64,000 nucleotides of DNA from Hanleya hanleyi (GCA_036873755.1 JAVTVY010018833.1:1-64000), one strand, 5' to 3'; numbered from the stretch's first letter, positions 32,401 to 41,965 are shown. The notes: a model not told the origin generated them from the letters alone. Numbers and translations: made by a program.

Positions 32401-35400
32401 TAGAACACTTCAATGGTATCGAAGAAATACATCATTAAAGATTCTGCATGAATTAAAGATGGCCGCCAAGGCTTTCACCTAATCAGGAAAACTGGTTCGG
32501 TCATTCCTTCAAAGTTTCTTGATGTATCGATAATCTCTACAAAGTTTCACACTGAACAGCAAAATGGTTTCCGAGATACACAAGATTCATGGTTTCGCAT
32601 AAATTAAAGATGGCCGCCAAAGATTCCACCCAATCGGGTGCAGATTCAATAGGGTTCTGGGTAATGAGCATATGGATGTGCACGGCAAGTTTGGTGTGCC
32701 TAGGGTAAGTCGTTCTAAAGAAAGCTTGGTAACAAGAAGTTTCGTATAGAACACTTCAATGGTATCAAAGAAATACATCATTAAAGATTCTGCATAAATT
32801 AAAGATGGCCACCAAGGCTTTCACCTAATCAGGAAACTGGTTTGGTCATTCCTTCAAAGTTTCTTGATGTATCGATAATCTCTAGAAAGTTTCACACTGA
32901 ACAGCAAAAAGGTTTCCGAGATACAAAAGATTCATGGTTTCGCATAAATTAAAGATGGTCACCAAAGTTTCCACCCAATCGGGTCCAGATTCAATAAGGT
33001 TCTGGGTCATGAGCATATGGATGTGCACGGCAAGTTTGGTGTGCCTAGGGTAAGTCGTTCTAAAAAAAGCTTGGTAACGAGAAAGCTGTGATGGTTTCGC
33101 ATAAATTAAAGATGGCCGCCACATTTTCCAACCAATCGGGTCCAGATTCAATAGGCTTGTGGTTGATCACCCAACAATTCTGTATACCAAATTTGAAGTC
33201 TCTAGAAGCAACGGTTCGGTTTCTAGATCGATCACAAGAATTTTTGACGACCGGACGACCGGACGAACGACCGGACGACCGGACGTACATGCCAACGACA
33301 AGACCCCGCAGCCTAATAGGCTGAGGGGTAATAACACTAGGCCAATTTCCTGCAAGACAGAAGCGGTTAACAGTTTTCAATTATTCCAGCGAGACATCAT
33401 GATGTTCCAAAAATATCATAATCCATATGATATACGTTGTAAAGTCGTTATCTAGAGTATGATGTATCTCAGTCATGCTTTGATTGTGCCTGTTCATATG
33501 AACACTATGATAATCTTGAAATATACAGATAGATCTTGTACGCTACGCTCGTATTTTTGCTATCAGCATACGATATGTATCGCCAAATTTAAGAAACTTC
33601 GAGTGGAGGCGCTTGATGATATAACCCTGTTTTAAAAGTTTCTGCAATAATATTTTGTGACGTTGATCAAGATCGTCACATTTAACACAGGATCTAGCAA
33701 ATGCTATAAGGCGAAATATGTATACGCCATATGCAGGTCCCTCTGGTATCTGAGATAGGTCCCTCTGGTAACTGGGATAGGGACAGTTTACAATATCGAA
33801 ATTGTAATCATCTCTTTTGTCGTAAAGTCGACGAGAGAGAAGGCCCGCTACATTTGTATAGAGATATAGGTCTAAATGTGCCGCTAGGGTCATCTGTATT
33901 TTCCTTCAAAATCCAGTGATGGTGGATAAATAGCCTTCATTGCGTCATTTATATAGCGATTATCCACAGTATCCACAATCGTCCATATAGCGTTTGGTGA
34001 ATGAGAATGAACGGGCTTTGAACTACTTTGTATTTGAAAAGGTCAGCCAAAAGGGGCGCACAATTAGTACCCATTGGAATACCTATATGCTGTTGATATA
34101 TTGTGTTGCCAAATTTCACATAGATATTATTAACTAGAAATTCGAGCGACTCTATAAACAAAGAAACATCACATGAATGATAGCTCTTGTGTGTAGTATA
34201 GCTAAAGAATGCTTTCTGGCTTCTAACATTAATATATCGACGGACTCTGCACACCTTTGTGCAATCTGTCATCTCTAATCATGAAGTTCATTCTCAGGTG
34301 TCATTCGCAGATATACAATATGGGAAGTGGAGTGGGCTATTCTGTACTCCAGGTTGTGGAAGCATTCAGAAAGGCCTCTGGAAAGTCGGTGAGTGTGATA
34401 GAGTAGACTGGCATCTTGCCCTTTGCCACCATGGTAACGACCGAGTAGAGGATACCATATGCAATTTAAACAACTACCTATCAAAATGTCTCAACATAGC
34501 AGCAGTTGCTGGAATTGAGCAGCTACCCCAGTCAGATTCTGACTGGATTGAATTCAAAATGTCAGTTCCTAACTTTCGACGGACTGGGAAGAAAAGGTCA
34601 CCACTGGCGAGGCAGCGAGAAGGACCGTTAAAAGCATGATACAGGTGGCCTGCGTTGTATCTGACTGAAACTAGAAAAGGTCTGGGTGGAATGTCACATA
34701 TTTAGACGCTAGTCACAAAAAGATTCTCTTGTGACTTTATATCTATAGCATTATGGTAATATCTTACTATCATTAACATCATTAACCAAAGATTGCGAAC
34801 AGCTTGTCCTTTTTCCACCTTACCGAAATAGTTTTTAATTTTTTTAAAAATAATATTAGGTCACTTTCTAAAAATGGCATTTGAAGAAAAACTCTTGTTC
34901 ATCCAAGGCCCCGATCAATTAAAGCTTTATTATTTCCTGCTGTTACAAGATATAATTCAGGAAGGGGGCAACGAATTCGTTCTGCTTGGACTTGTTTTGG
35001 ACCTTGTATAGAGTTGATGCCTTCGGGTACACTTTCAGGGTAAAATGTAATACTGATTTTTGCCAAACCCATATCTAGTTAACAAATTAACACCACTATA
35101 TACCACAAAGTATACAAAATCGTTCGCAGCTGACAGAAAGTAATCACCGTGTATGCACGACTACCATTCTGAAATGTTGTCTGTTTTTCATTTGATCTTA
35201 CAGATACCATACCAAATCGTGGAGCGCAGAGTGGGTGATGTAGAATCAATGTACGCGGATACTACCAAAGCCGAGAAAGAGCTCGATTGGAAGGCCACAA
35301 AAACATTAGACGACATTTGTAAGTATGACCAGGCACTACAAGACAACTGGTTATCTATTATTGAACCAGTTCAGGGTAAAAATCAATTAATAGCCTGTTC

Positions 35401-35930
35401 CATGGGATTGTATTTGTACAAAATCGCTCTGAGAACAAACTGACAGTCATTTAGCTACCTCCGATAAAGCATGGATATTGTTTATATTCACAATCTAGAC
35501 CCTTAACGACGTTTTTACCGGGCACTGCCACAATAATATCCTCGAATATGGGTTCACATTTGTCGCTACAGTAAATAATTTTCTGTGGACTGGATGCTGA
35601 ATCCTTCTATTGACTAAACTGTCACGTGATCAAACATGGCCGAAAATTCTTTAAAAATTTTGGCTACATGATCAAACACGGAGGATAATTTTTGACTAAT
35701 TGTAGTCACGTGAGCAAGCATGGTGACTTTATACATATTTCTGATTGAAAAAATACCGTCTTTCCTCCTCCCCATTCCCTGAGTTCTCCAATCCACTGTG
35801 CCCGCATTGGAGTGCCATTTTGCCCCTACTTAAGAACATTATTTCCCTGTTTATTCTCCAAACAGGTGAGGACCACTGGAGATGGCAGTCAACAAATTTG
35901 AACGGTTTCCGTGCTCAAAATGGGATATAA
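17287..35930 (+). CDS. GALE-like: UDP-glucose 4-epimerase (GALE)-like gene, 5' exons not in window
   Basis: Seven exons join in consistent phase (114, 177, 181, 86, 78, 115 and 65 nt = 272 codons including stop) and encode the last ~271 residues of a GALE-type short-chain dehydrogenase. GALE interconverts UDP-glucose and UDP-galactose with bound NAD in the cytosol. Human GALE is 348 residues, so the first ~77, including the GxxGxxG NAD motif, are absent here; they lie upstream or were lost. The catalytic SSS...T and YGRSK (Tyr/Lys) are kept. Two substrate-contact motifs are changed: YFNPTGAH reads YFLTTGAH, and GIPNNLMPY reads GIPTTIMPY. With open frames and good splice sites, this may be a diverged paralogue rather than a dead copy. 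The exon 4-exon 5 intron spans 14.2 kb of transposons. Confidence 0.88.
18657..18833 (+). CDS. GALE-like: GALE-like exon (catalytic Ser and YxxxK)
   Basis: It encodes [12 protein letters not shown] and [12 protein letters not shown], so the catalytic Ser/Thr and the Tyr and Lys of the YxxxK motif are present. The acceptor follows TTCATCTAAAG. The donor is GTTCGT, weaker than the others. Phase 0 at both ends. Confidence 0.88.
19326..19506 (+). CDS. GALE-like: GALE-like exon with altered substrate motifs
   Basis: It continues WNVIILRYF and then LTTGAHASG where GALE enzymes have NPTGAHASG. Further on it reads GIPTTIMPY where they have GIPNNLMPY. It ends in YDTTDGTG, as in human YDTEDGTG. Donor is GTAATT; it ends in phase 1. 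Confidence 0.88.
20027..20112 (+). CDS. GALE-like: GALE-like exon (VRDYIHVVD)
   Basis: Acceptor TTGCTTCAG and donor GTAAGG. It encodes the highly conserved [20 protein letters not shown] segment and ends at CQ, where human GALE has CR|IYN. Confidence 0.93.
20113..20939. other. Start of the long GALE-like intron, no gene seen
   Basis: AT-rich intronic sequence with short open frames (for example 20301-20525) that carry no recognisable domain. Confidence 0.5.
20940..21605 (+). repeat. Degenerate tandem repeat of ~180-bp units ending in a hairpin
   Basis: Three to four units share CAAATTCAAAATGGCGGCCAT, a GAAAATCACACTTTT segment and CAAATTTATCAAACCGAGGGA-type words. The array ends at CCTACGAAGTAGG (21588-21600), which can fold on itself. 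Similar units resume at 23076-23680. A minisatellite-type non-autonomous element is likely. Confidence 0.65.
21895..23045 (+). mobile_element. Penelope-like element, 5'-truncated (copy b)
   Basis: Reverse transcriptase fragment: [24 protein letters not shown] (21966-22130), then, after a frameshift near 22140, [17 protein letters not shown] and the following ~150 residues to a stop at 22641 (ending LWRYVS). GIPM[GS][10 protein letters not shown] and YIDDLL are PLE reverse-transcriptase motifs. No GIY-YIG endonuclease follows. A ~400-bp 3' tail runs to 23045 with the conserved ACTGTTGACCGCTTCTCTC and GACGGCTGAATTATGAATG words. Confidence 0.85.
23076..23690 (+). repeat. Degenerate ~180-bp tandem repeats beginning with a hairpin
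   Basis: It begins at CCTACTTCGTAGG (23076-23088), the counterpart of 21588-21600, and contains three to four units of the family at 20940-21605. Confidence 0.65.
23691..24490 (+). mobile_element. Fragments of dispersed repeats, probably a PLE 3' end
   Basis: Near 24450-24488 the sequence CCTGAAGATGACAAATAAAA followed by TTTGTCGAAATATTGAG has the DNA pattern often found at the 3' end of Neptune-type PLEs. A short reversed piece of the local PLE tail occurs near 23790-23835. No intact coding region. Confidence 0.4.
24491..25648. other. Intronic sequence, no gene; ATCA microsatellite near 25380
   Basis: AT-rich. It contains (AATC)n near 25381-25400 and an (AAT)n-like tract near 25490-25505. 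No supported gene or element boundary. Confidence 0.5.
25649..25654. repeat. Target-site duplication, left copy (GTCATT)
   Basis: GTCATT directly precedes the AGTAGTAGTG end and recurs at 30598-30603 directly after the opposite end. Confidence 0.88.
25870..26315 (+). repeat. Left-arm array of Polinton-like ~155-bp units (about 3)
   Basis: Units carry GGGTCGAGTGAGGTATCAAA, GCATTCGTGAAGGGGCAT and GCGCATGCGC cores (near 25957, 26113 and 26181), as in the Polinton TIRs. The right arm has about twice as many. Confidence 0.8.
26316..27170 (+). promoter_or_regulatory. Left-arm block with paired CRE and CCAAT motifs
   Basis: TGACGTCA occurs as pairs with a four-base spacer (TGACGTCATCGGTGACGTCA type) near 26338-26357, 26998-27017 and 27107-27126. 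TTGTCCAATCAGA boxes lie near 26748 and 26827, and (CAA)n near 26606-26632. The right arm mirrors this block at about 28370-29400. Confidence 0.7.
27171..28372. repeat. Central palindrome: two ~300-bp units per arm with nested hairpins
   Basis: Each unit starts with CCAATACATATGGAATGATG, passes through a (CA)n/ACCACCA tract into a CAACGGGCGTTGACGCCCGTTG-type hairpin, and then GAGCTC-rich sequence, TGACGTCA and TGCACCCTGTACCC. Units begin near 27158 and 27450 in the left arm and are mirrored to about 28060 and 28365 in the right. The axis of symmetry is near 27755. Confidence 0.8.
29400..30395 (-). repeat. Right-arm array of Polinton-like ~155-bp units (about 6)
   Basis: GCGCATGCGCAGAATG or one-base variants lie near 29502, 29668, 29828, 29984, 30132 and 30287. 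The unequal number against the left arm shows expansion or contraction since the palindrome formed. Confidence 0.8.
30598..30603. repeat. Target-site duplication, right copy (GTCATT)
   Basis: Identical to 25649-25654. Confidence 0.88.
31070..31190 (-). mobile_element. PLE 3' tail, separated part of copy c
   Basis: It matches the minus-strand PLE tail (compare 37490-37610) up to the words ATCATAGTATATACATGAG. The rest of the tail resumes at 33341, after the inserted Helentron-like element. Confidence 0.75.
31578..31830 (-). pseudogene. C-terminal endonuclease/exonuclease/phosphatase (EEP) domain fragment
   Basis: On the minus strand the frame from about 31830 down to a TGA at 31578-31580 encodes [15 protein letters not shown], then TIDQIFTN, then [15 protein letters not shown] and a stop. 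GDFN, T[TI]DQIF and S-x-H near the end are the hallmarks of the AP-endonuclease-like EEP fold; the usual SDH reads SYH here. About 84 codons remain without indels. In Helentrons this domain is the C-terminus of the RepHel protein. A non-LTR retrotransposon origin is the alternative. Confidence 0.7.
31880..33235. repeat. Minisatellite core of ~140-160-bp units
   Basis: Recurring words are GCATAAATTAAAGATGGCCGCCA, ACCCAATC[AG]G, GTTTCTTGATG[CT]ATCGAT and GGTATC. About nine diverged units, some belonging to a longer higher-order repeat (compare 32460-32700 with 32805-33060). Confidence 0.75.
33341..34240 (-). mobile_element. Penelope-like element, 5'-truncated (copy c)
   Basis: Minus-strand reverse-transcriptase fragment. 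It reads [31 protein letters not shown] at about 34045-34180 and [11 protein letters not shown]...[18 protein letters not shown] at 33545-33850, with several frame breaks between. Its 3' tail continues to 33341 and, beyond the inserted Helentron-like element, at 31070-31190. It ends ~70 bp upstream of the GALE-like exon at 34311. Confidence 0.8.
34311..34388 (+). CDS. GALE-like: GALE-like exon ([12 protein letters not shown])
   Basis: Acceptor TTCGCAG and donor GTGAGT. It encodes [19 protein letters not shown] and RKASGKS, equivalent to human [26 protein letters not shown]. Phase 0 at both ends. Confidence 0.92.
35204..35318 (+). CDS. GALE-like: GALE-like exon ([13 protein letters not shown])
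   Basis: Acceptor CTTACAG and donor GTAAGT. It encodes [20 protein letters not shown] and [13 protein letters not shown], matching the C-terminal substrate-binding part of GALE. It ends in phase 1. Confidence 0.93.
35866..35930 (+). CDS. GALE-like: GALE-like terminal exon
   Basis: Acceptor CCAAACAG. It completes the split Cys codon and encodes [20 protein letters not shown] and stop. Human GALE ends with EDLWRWQKQNPSGFGTQA. AATAAA follows at 36249 and 36382. Confidence 0.92.
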
Positions 35931-36248
35931 CTGTTTCTACATTCAGGCTTTGAGCTAGTCTCGACCATCTTTGTGAGGATAAATACATCTTTCAGTGTAC
36001 AATCAACTGTAACATTGGTGAATATTTATATCTACCAGCCGTGTCGTTAATTCGAGATTCGCGTAATCACCAATCCACGGGAAACAATATATACCCAATG
36101 TACACCACCCTTCGTACAAATTATTATTACATACACAATCAGAGGCAATTTCACCATCTCGGATTCACCAAGCCTGCCAACCTTGGACGTAGAATACAAC
36201 TGCGAGACTATCAGAAGTGTTTTGGAGATTAACTCCCGAATTATACAA

Positions 36249-36254
36249 AATAAA
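36249..36254 (+). terminator. Likely poly(A) signal of the GALE-like gene
   Basis: AATAAA lies 319 bases after the stop codon; a second copy is at 36382-36387. Confidence 0.5.
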
Positions 36255-36389
36255 TTCACCGGAGCGTGTCTTTGGCATTTTGCGAATAGAAGTAAATGAA
36301 CCAATAGTTTACCTGCTAAATGCACATCTGATCCTAACGATGGGTTGTTTTTGAAAAAAAGTGTATCAATGTTTTCTTTTTAATAAATG

Positions 36390-37439
36390 TTTTTTTATAT
36401 ACATGAAGGCTACATTTAACCACTTTACTGAGATGAATATAAGCCCATTTTATGTCACTCGACATCCCAAAATTATACAAATGAACAAATTTGCAGCAGT
36501 TCACCTAAGATGGAGGTTGACATTGTAAAACTTTATTTTAAGCTTCCCCGATTGGAGTCGGAATAATGTCATTTTATATCTATGGAATGTACATGGACAC
36601 CCATACTTTTCTGAAAATATGAACAACGAATTACAGAGTTATACTTAGAAATGACATGTTGTAATGTACGGGTACCATAGTAATATAGTTGGAGCCAAAC
36701 CGGTAGTTCCCATAATTACTTCTGAATAGGTGAAGAAAAAGCATTCAGCGCCCTATCAGTAGGCCGAATTATACCGAATATTACTTCACTGAAGATCTGA
36801 AATATACATGCTGAAATATCAACACAGCGAAAAATACGATATGCTGTTCTACAGAACTGGATTGATCTAAATGTGCTTCGTTGCCTTTTGTGCTATTCTT
36901 GAGACATTTACTGAGAGGTGTTTCTCTGGTACAAACAATTATGACACCTCAAACCAATATTATATTTATCCAAGACTGGTTTTGGTATGAGATGTCATCT
37001 TTTTGTTAAACTCGCCCTTATAAATGCCTCAAAAATACCAAAATATGGAAAGGATATAGGGTCATGGCTGGAGAGAATCTCTGTGGATGAAGGGCTGAGT
37101 TCAGAGAAAGCTGTATTACTGGACAAATTTTTCGGTAAGATAACTATTTCTCAATCGAACTGATTCAGTTTGGAGATCATAAATAAAACTTATTCTTCAT
37201 ACTTTGATCTTTAAAAACACTGAACCTTTCATCAGGCATTGCGATATTAAGCGACGTCCATAACGATGCGATATCACTGAGAGCCTACATACCGGCCCTT
37301 AATACCGCATTGCAATGTTATGGGTCGTTGCGATGTTAAGGGGCTTCTTCATCTCGGATTGACACTGCAACTTAAGAACTACTGTCAATACACAGCCATT
37401 ACAACCATTTTTTTCTGAAGGTTTATTAAACCCGACCTA
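36390..37439. other. Intergenic sequence, nothing recognised
   Basis: AT-rich and repeat-like, with no supported gene. Confidence 0.5.
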
Positions 37440-39190
37440 GTTCTATTGAGTCAACTCATTCAAATTACAAGCGTCTGGTCCGTCATTCATAATTAAGCCC
37501 TCGTCCATTAGAGAATATCCGCGTCCATAATCCAAAGACCTATTCCATATTCCATATAACAGTATTAGCACCAAATTCAAAAAGACAATCATAGTATACA
37601 TAAACATAGGCTTGTTTCCTGCAAGAGAGAAGCGGTCAACAGTTTTCAATGATGCCGGCTAGACATCATGATGTTCCAAAAATATCAAATCCGTATCGCT
37701 GATCAGTATTCTTAATCCATAATATTCGCTGTAAAGTCGTCATCTAAAGAATGATGTATCTCAGTCACGCTTTGATTGTGACTGTTCATATGAGCACCAT
37801 GAGGATCTTGAAGTGCATGGGTTCATACGGCCCCTAGCCCCGGGTTAAGCGCAATTAAACACAAGTTACGAAACGTAACGCCATAGATCTTGCACGCTAC
37901 TCTCGTATTTAGCTATCAGCGTGCGAGATGTATCGCCAAATTTGAGAAACTTTGAGTGGAGGCGCTTGATGGTGTAGCCCAGTTTTATAAGTTTCTGCAA
38001 CAATGTTTTGTGACGTTGATTAAAATCGTCACAATTAACACAGGATCCAGCAAATGCTACTAGGCGTGATATGTATACACCATATGCAGGTCCCACTGGA
38101 ATATTACTGTCCAGATGTCGAAATTGTAATCATTGTCATACAATCGACGAGAGAGAAGGCCCGCTTCATTTTTATAGAGATATAGGTCTCAATATGATGT
38201 GCCTATAGGGCTATCTGTAGTTTCCTTCAAATCCAGTGAAGGTGGATATATATCCTTCACTGCGTCATTTATATAGCGATTATCCATAGCGAGAAGATCG
38301 TCTATATAGCGTTTGGTGAATGAGAAGGAACGGGCTTTGAATGGATCGGTTTTTGAAAGCGCCTGCATATAGTCATATTCATAAGAGAACAGATATAGGT
38401 CAGCCAATAGGGGTGCACAATTAGTACCCATTGGAATACCTATATGCTGTTGATATATTGTGTTGCCAAATTTCACATAGATATTTTTAATGAGAAATTC
38501 AAGCAACTCTATAAACAAAGGAACATCCCATGAATGATACCTGTTGTATGTAGCGGAGCTAAAGAATGCTTTATGGCTTCCGACATTAATATATCTACGA
38601 TCAGTTTCTTGAATACAGATACTATTAATGAACTTAGACGGTCAATAAGGTCCTGATAAGGGATTGTAGTATAGAGAGTCGAGAAATCCCATGTGGATAC
38701 ATGTCTGTACGGTATGTGACCTTTAGCATCAAGTTCTTCCGTAAGACATTTTGAGTTTTTCAATATCCACATACATTCAACGCCAGAGTTTTTAGAAATA
38801 GCGGCGCAATACCTTTCCCAAAATGTTTTTACCTCCTGAAGAGCCCTCGTCAACAGGGTTGAAAGAAGTTTGGTGGTGCAGCTTCTAGAACCAGCTATGA
38901 ACCAAATTTTGGTGATTTATGCATTTTGGGAGTCCAGTATACTTTTGGTATATCGTTATGTTTGGTTGGAAGACAAATACCTCTTTCGCTGAGAAACGTT
39001 TTGTGATTGTTAAATAAATCTTCCAGAGTAAATGCAGTTTGAGAGTAAGTAGACGTATTTGATGAAGATATGTTATACTCAATTCATCAACCAGCACCTG
39101 GTAATAGTAATATTTACATATAAATATTATATTATTTGGAGCTTTGTCTGCTGGGACTATGACGAAGTGGAAAGGGCACTTCTGTCAATA
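37440..39190 (-). mobile_element. Penelope-like element, longest copy (copy d)
   Basis: Minus strand, from about 39190 down to the end of the 3' tail at 37440. Readable pieces in order: VPADKAPNNIIFICKYY (near 39150), a helical region, VKTFWERYCAAISKN and STWDFSTLYTTIPYQDL (38509-38853; RT motif A), [21 protein letters not shown] (38189-38518), [12 protein letters not shown] (catalytic YIDD) and [20 protein letters not shown]...WRYVS, stop at 37866. Several frameshifts are present. No GIY-YIG endonuclease follows the reverse transcriptase before the ~420-bp tail. Confidence 0.87.
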
Positions 39191-39800
39191 TGACGAATTG
39201 AACACGGGGGAACACAATAAGCACGGGGGAACACCCCCCAATGGAGAAGCAGGTATCCTTTCGAATTTTACTCTGACCTGTTATTACTTCGACCCAATTG
39301 ACAAAATGTACTCGAAATTTTCTTACATAATAAACCAAGAAATAACAGCACATTTCATGAAGAGCTACGATAGGTTATTTTGACAACGCATCTACACAGT
39401 ATATTTCCATACTCTGATTAAAAACTGTGTTTTCGGGCCCTGCACAACGCATCACCCGCACGTCCTGTATACAGATAGAAGCTTCAGCGCCAGTCACATT
39501 GTCAAGAATTGAGTGGAGAATGCCAGCCAATGACCACGAATATTTTAATCTTGTCGATTCGTGTCAATTCGCCTGTAGAGGGCCTCTTTGAAACTGTGCT
39601 ACGAATCTCTTACGCATGCCGTATGTTCCTTGTACGACAGCCATAAGCATATAACAAGAATCATCAAGAATGAGTACGCATGTAGTACGATTCAATGAAG
39701 AACGCCCTACGTATCAACACGACAGTCCTCGAACCGAAGTACGAATGCAGTACGAACCTGTTACGCTGTGACACGACCCCCAGGAGGCCACGCGGGCCCA

Positions 39801-39806
39801 TATAAA
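39801..39806 (+). promoter_or_regulatory. TATA box of the Harbinger MADF gene
   Basis: TATAAA lies 69 bases before the ATG at 39870. Confidence 0.6.
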
Positions 39807-39869
39807 GATGGTCGAGCGAGGCTCTCATCAGTTTGCAGTCTGACAGCCATCGAGACCACAGTCACAGTC

Positions 39870-41656
39870 ATGCCGCCCAAGGGAAAGTGCCAGAGCGGGG
39901 GAAAGGGGAAGGGGAAGGCCAAGGGGAGGAGGAAGAGTCCCAGTCTAAGCCCTGACAGAATGTCCGAGATGTCAGAGAGGTCAGAGATGGAGCAGCAGCA
40001 GGGGCAAAAACCAGAGGAGCTTCACCCAGAAGAGGTAAGTCTTTTGTCTCAAGACTTGTTACAAGTATGGAGTACAAACATGCAATTTAAACATAACAGT
40101 GGTTCCGGTAAACTTTGAAATAACACAACTAATACTGTAACAGAACGTTATAAAAAAAAGTCTAAATGCTACTGTGATATACATATTACTAATGGACAAT
40201 TAGTTATGAGATAAAATTACGCACCTGAGGATAACTGACTATGCTTTAATTAAGCACATTTTTAAGAAAGGAACCCAACTGACTACACAAGTTTTGTCTA
40301 ATGGAAACATTACTCAATAATTCTATGTACTTAAACATGCTAGGGCAGCCCCCACGAGAAAGTTTTGGGGGGGGAGGAGACCCCTGGGCAGATCCAGAGT
40401 CAGAGATTGAACGAGTCCCAGCCCCTCAAAAGGAAGAAGAGGGATGCTTTCCTTCTGAAAGAGGATGAGGAGGCTCAGGTTGCTGAGTGGGTGCAGTCAC
40501 ACGAATTCCTATACAACAAGGCAGACAGGAACTACAAGGACACCAAGAGAAAGTCCAAGTTGTGGCAGGATAAGGCCAGGGAGATGGGATATGTTGGTAG
40601 GTGTATACCATCTTTTAATTCATCATCCTCTCTTACCTTCATTTATATCATTTACATGAGAGCAATTGTCTGACACCAGTACATCATTCTTATCCATACT
40701 TGTTTACAAGTTTGCAGATGATGCCACTTTCTTTGTATGTGCCTATTACACGTATGCTTCTATCCACAATTACATTATTGTTATAGCCAAGGACCTGGAG
40801 GAATGGTACCGGGGAATGAGAACCCGCTTTGGACCTCTTCGGGGGAGGCAACCAAGGAGTTGACCGACTGGGACAAGTGGATAAAGTCAGCATTCAGCTT
40901 CCTCTCAAAGCATATAGTACGAGTGCCGAGCCGACAGGCATGTAGTGTAAGTGTTCCCATAAAAATACCTTTTTTTGTTAAAATATCCTTGTCATGGAAA
41001 TTTAACATGCAATTATTTTGTAGATTATTTTTTAAATTATTGCATTTAAACTGTGTTGCTATGTAATAATTGTCATGTATCTTCATGTTTTATTTATGTC
41101 TTTCTTGTTTCACAGCTGAAACAGAAGATTGCTGCATCTCAGCGAGCTGCAGGCGGTGATGCACTGGACAGTGAGGAGGAGGAGGATGCGCGCTCGGAGA
41201 ATCCATCCACTGGCCATGCTGGCCCTGTCACTTCAGCGACTTCCACTTCAGGCTCTTCAAGAACAAAGTCCAAGAAGGGAGCCAAGACGACCGCCGCAGA
41301 AGCCGTGAAGGGGCTGGAGGCTGCAGGCCAGAATTGAGACAATGCTGCAAGGTGCCGAGGGAGCCGCGTCCTCCCGGACCTCCTGGGGACAGTGGAGGAC
41401 AACAATGATGGTGGATATACACCAGGACTTGTGGGACAGTTTATGCGCCAAAGCTTCGGCATCATGGTATGGTGAATCTCAGAGGCTGCGCCAGCAGCTC
41501 CAGCATCTCCAGCAGCAGCAGCCTCAGGAGCAGCCACAACACAAGCAGTTCCAGGCCCCTAGTCCAGCACCAAGTTTCCCTTCTCCTCCTCAGCAGCTGC
41601 ACTTCATCCCACCTCCACCACCACAGCAAACCCAGATACCCATCCTCATCCCGTAA
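39870..41656 (+). pseudogene. Harbinger MADF/Myb-like DNA-binding protein, four exons, frameshifted
   Basis: Exon 1 is 39870-40034 (MPPKGKCQSGG..., Lys/Ser-rich, donor GTAAGT). Exon 2 is about 40344-40596 and holds KRDAFLLKEDEEAQVAEWV and FLYNKADRNYKDTKRKSKLW, the core of the MADF domain. Exon 3 starts at about 40788 and reads AKDLEEWYRGMRTRFGPLR, then breaks frame near 40845 and resumes as TKELTDWDKWIKSAFSFLSKHI to about 40948. Exon 4 is 41116-41337 with a Glu/Asp and Ser-rich linker. A second frame, 41342-41656, with WGQW and a Gln/Pro-rich tail, looks like the former C-terminus beyond another indel. MADF partners bind transposon ends and bring the transposase to the nucleus. Confidence 0.72.
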
Positions 41657-41664
41657 CTCCTGCA

Positions 41665-41965
41665 TGAGCCGCTCATACTGGCCAAGGACTGGCCTTCGGA
41701 TCACCCAAGGCCAGATCCAGTATCTTCTTCTCCTTCGCCTTCTGTCCTCATCTTGGCATTGACGGGCGAATGCTGCCTGGTTCTGGACAATGTCCCTGTC
41801 CAGTTGCACCAGATTGTTGAGTAGCCGCAATCTTTGGACAGGGGCAACCGACATCCTTCTTGTACAACATCTACAACAGGACTGATCCGGAATGTGGATT
41901 CCCACCCCTATATCTTCTATGAAATGCTCAACATACGATGGTCTTCGCGAGAGATCGTGGAGCAA
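41665..41965 (-). pseudogene. Harbinger transposase, N-terminal fragment
   Basis: The minus-strand frame contains an Arg-rich stretch followed by YWIWPWVIRRPVLGQYERL and MQELRDEDG. This is the characteristic N-terminus of PIF/Harbinger transposases (RRRRxWVRPWxxRRxxxGxYxxLxxEL). The DDE catalytic domain is absent: directly after ELRDEDG the frame enters the antisense of the MADF gene tail. An internal deletion most likely removed the rest. Confidence 0.72.

Larger units (their letters stand above)
31191..33340 (-). mobile_element. Helentron-like (HINE/pearl-type) element with minisatellite core, inserted in a PLE
   Basis: About 2,150 bp, bounded by PLE sequence on both sides. Short inverted ends ACCCCTCAGCC (31213-31223) and GGCTGAGGGGT (33319-33329). 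Hairpins lie at both ends: GCACCTAAAAGGTGC at 31194-31208 and CAGCCTAATAGGCTG at 33309-33323. A relic of an endonuclease coding region (31578-31830, minus strand) is followed by ~150-bp minisatellite units (31880-33235) and a (CGACCGGA)n tract (33247-33287). Helentrons encode a Rep-helicase fused to such an endonuclease and give rise to minisatellite-bearing non-autonomous elements. The assignment rests on this combination. Confidence 0.7.

Noticed and set aside
40381..41965. Arg- and Gln-rich long frames on either strand of the Harbinger element
   Set aside because: Most are antisense of the MADF gene. Only the MADF exons and the short transposase N-terminus fit the family.
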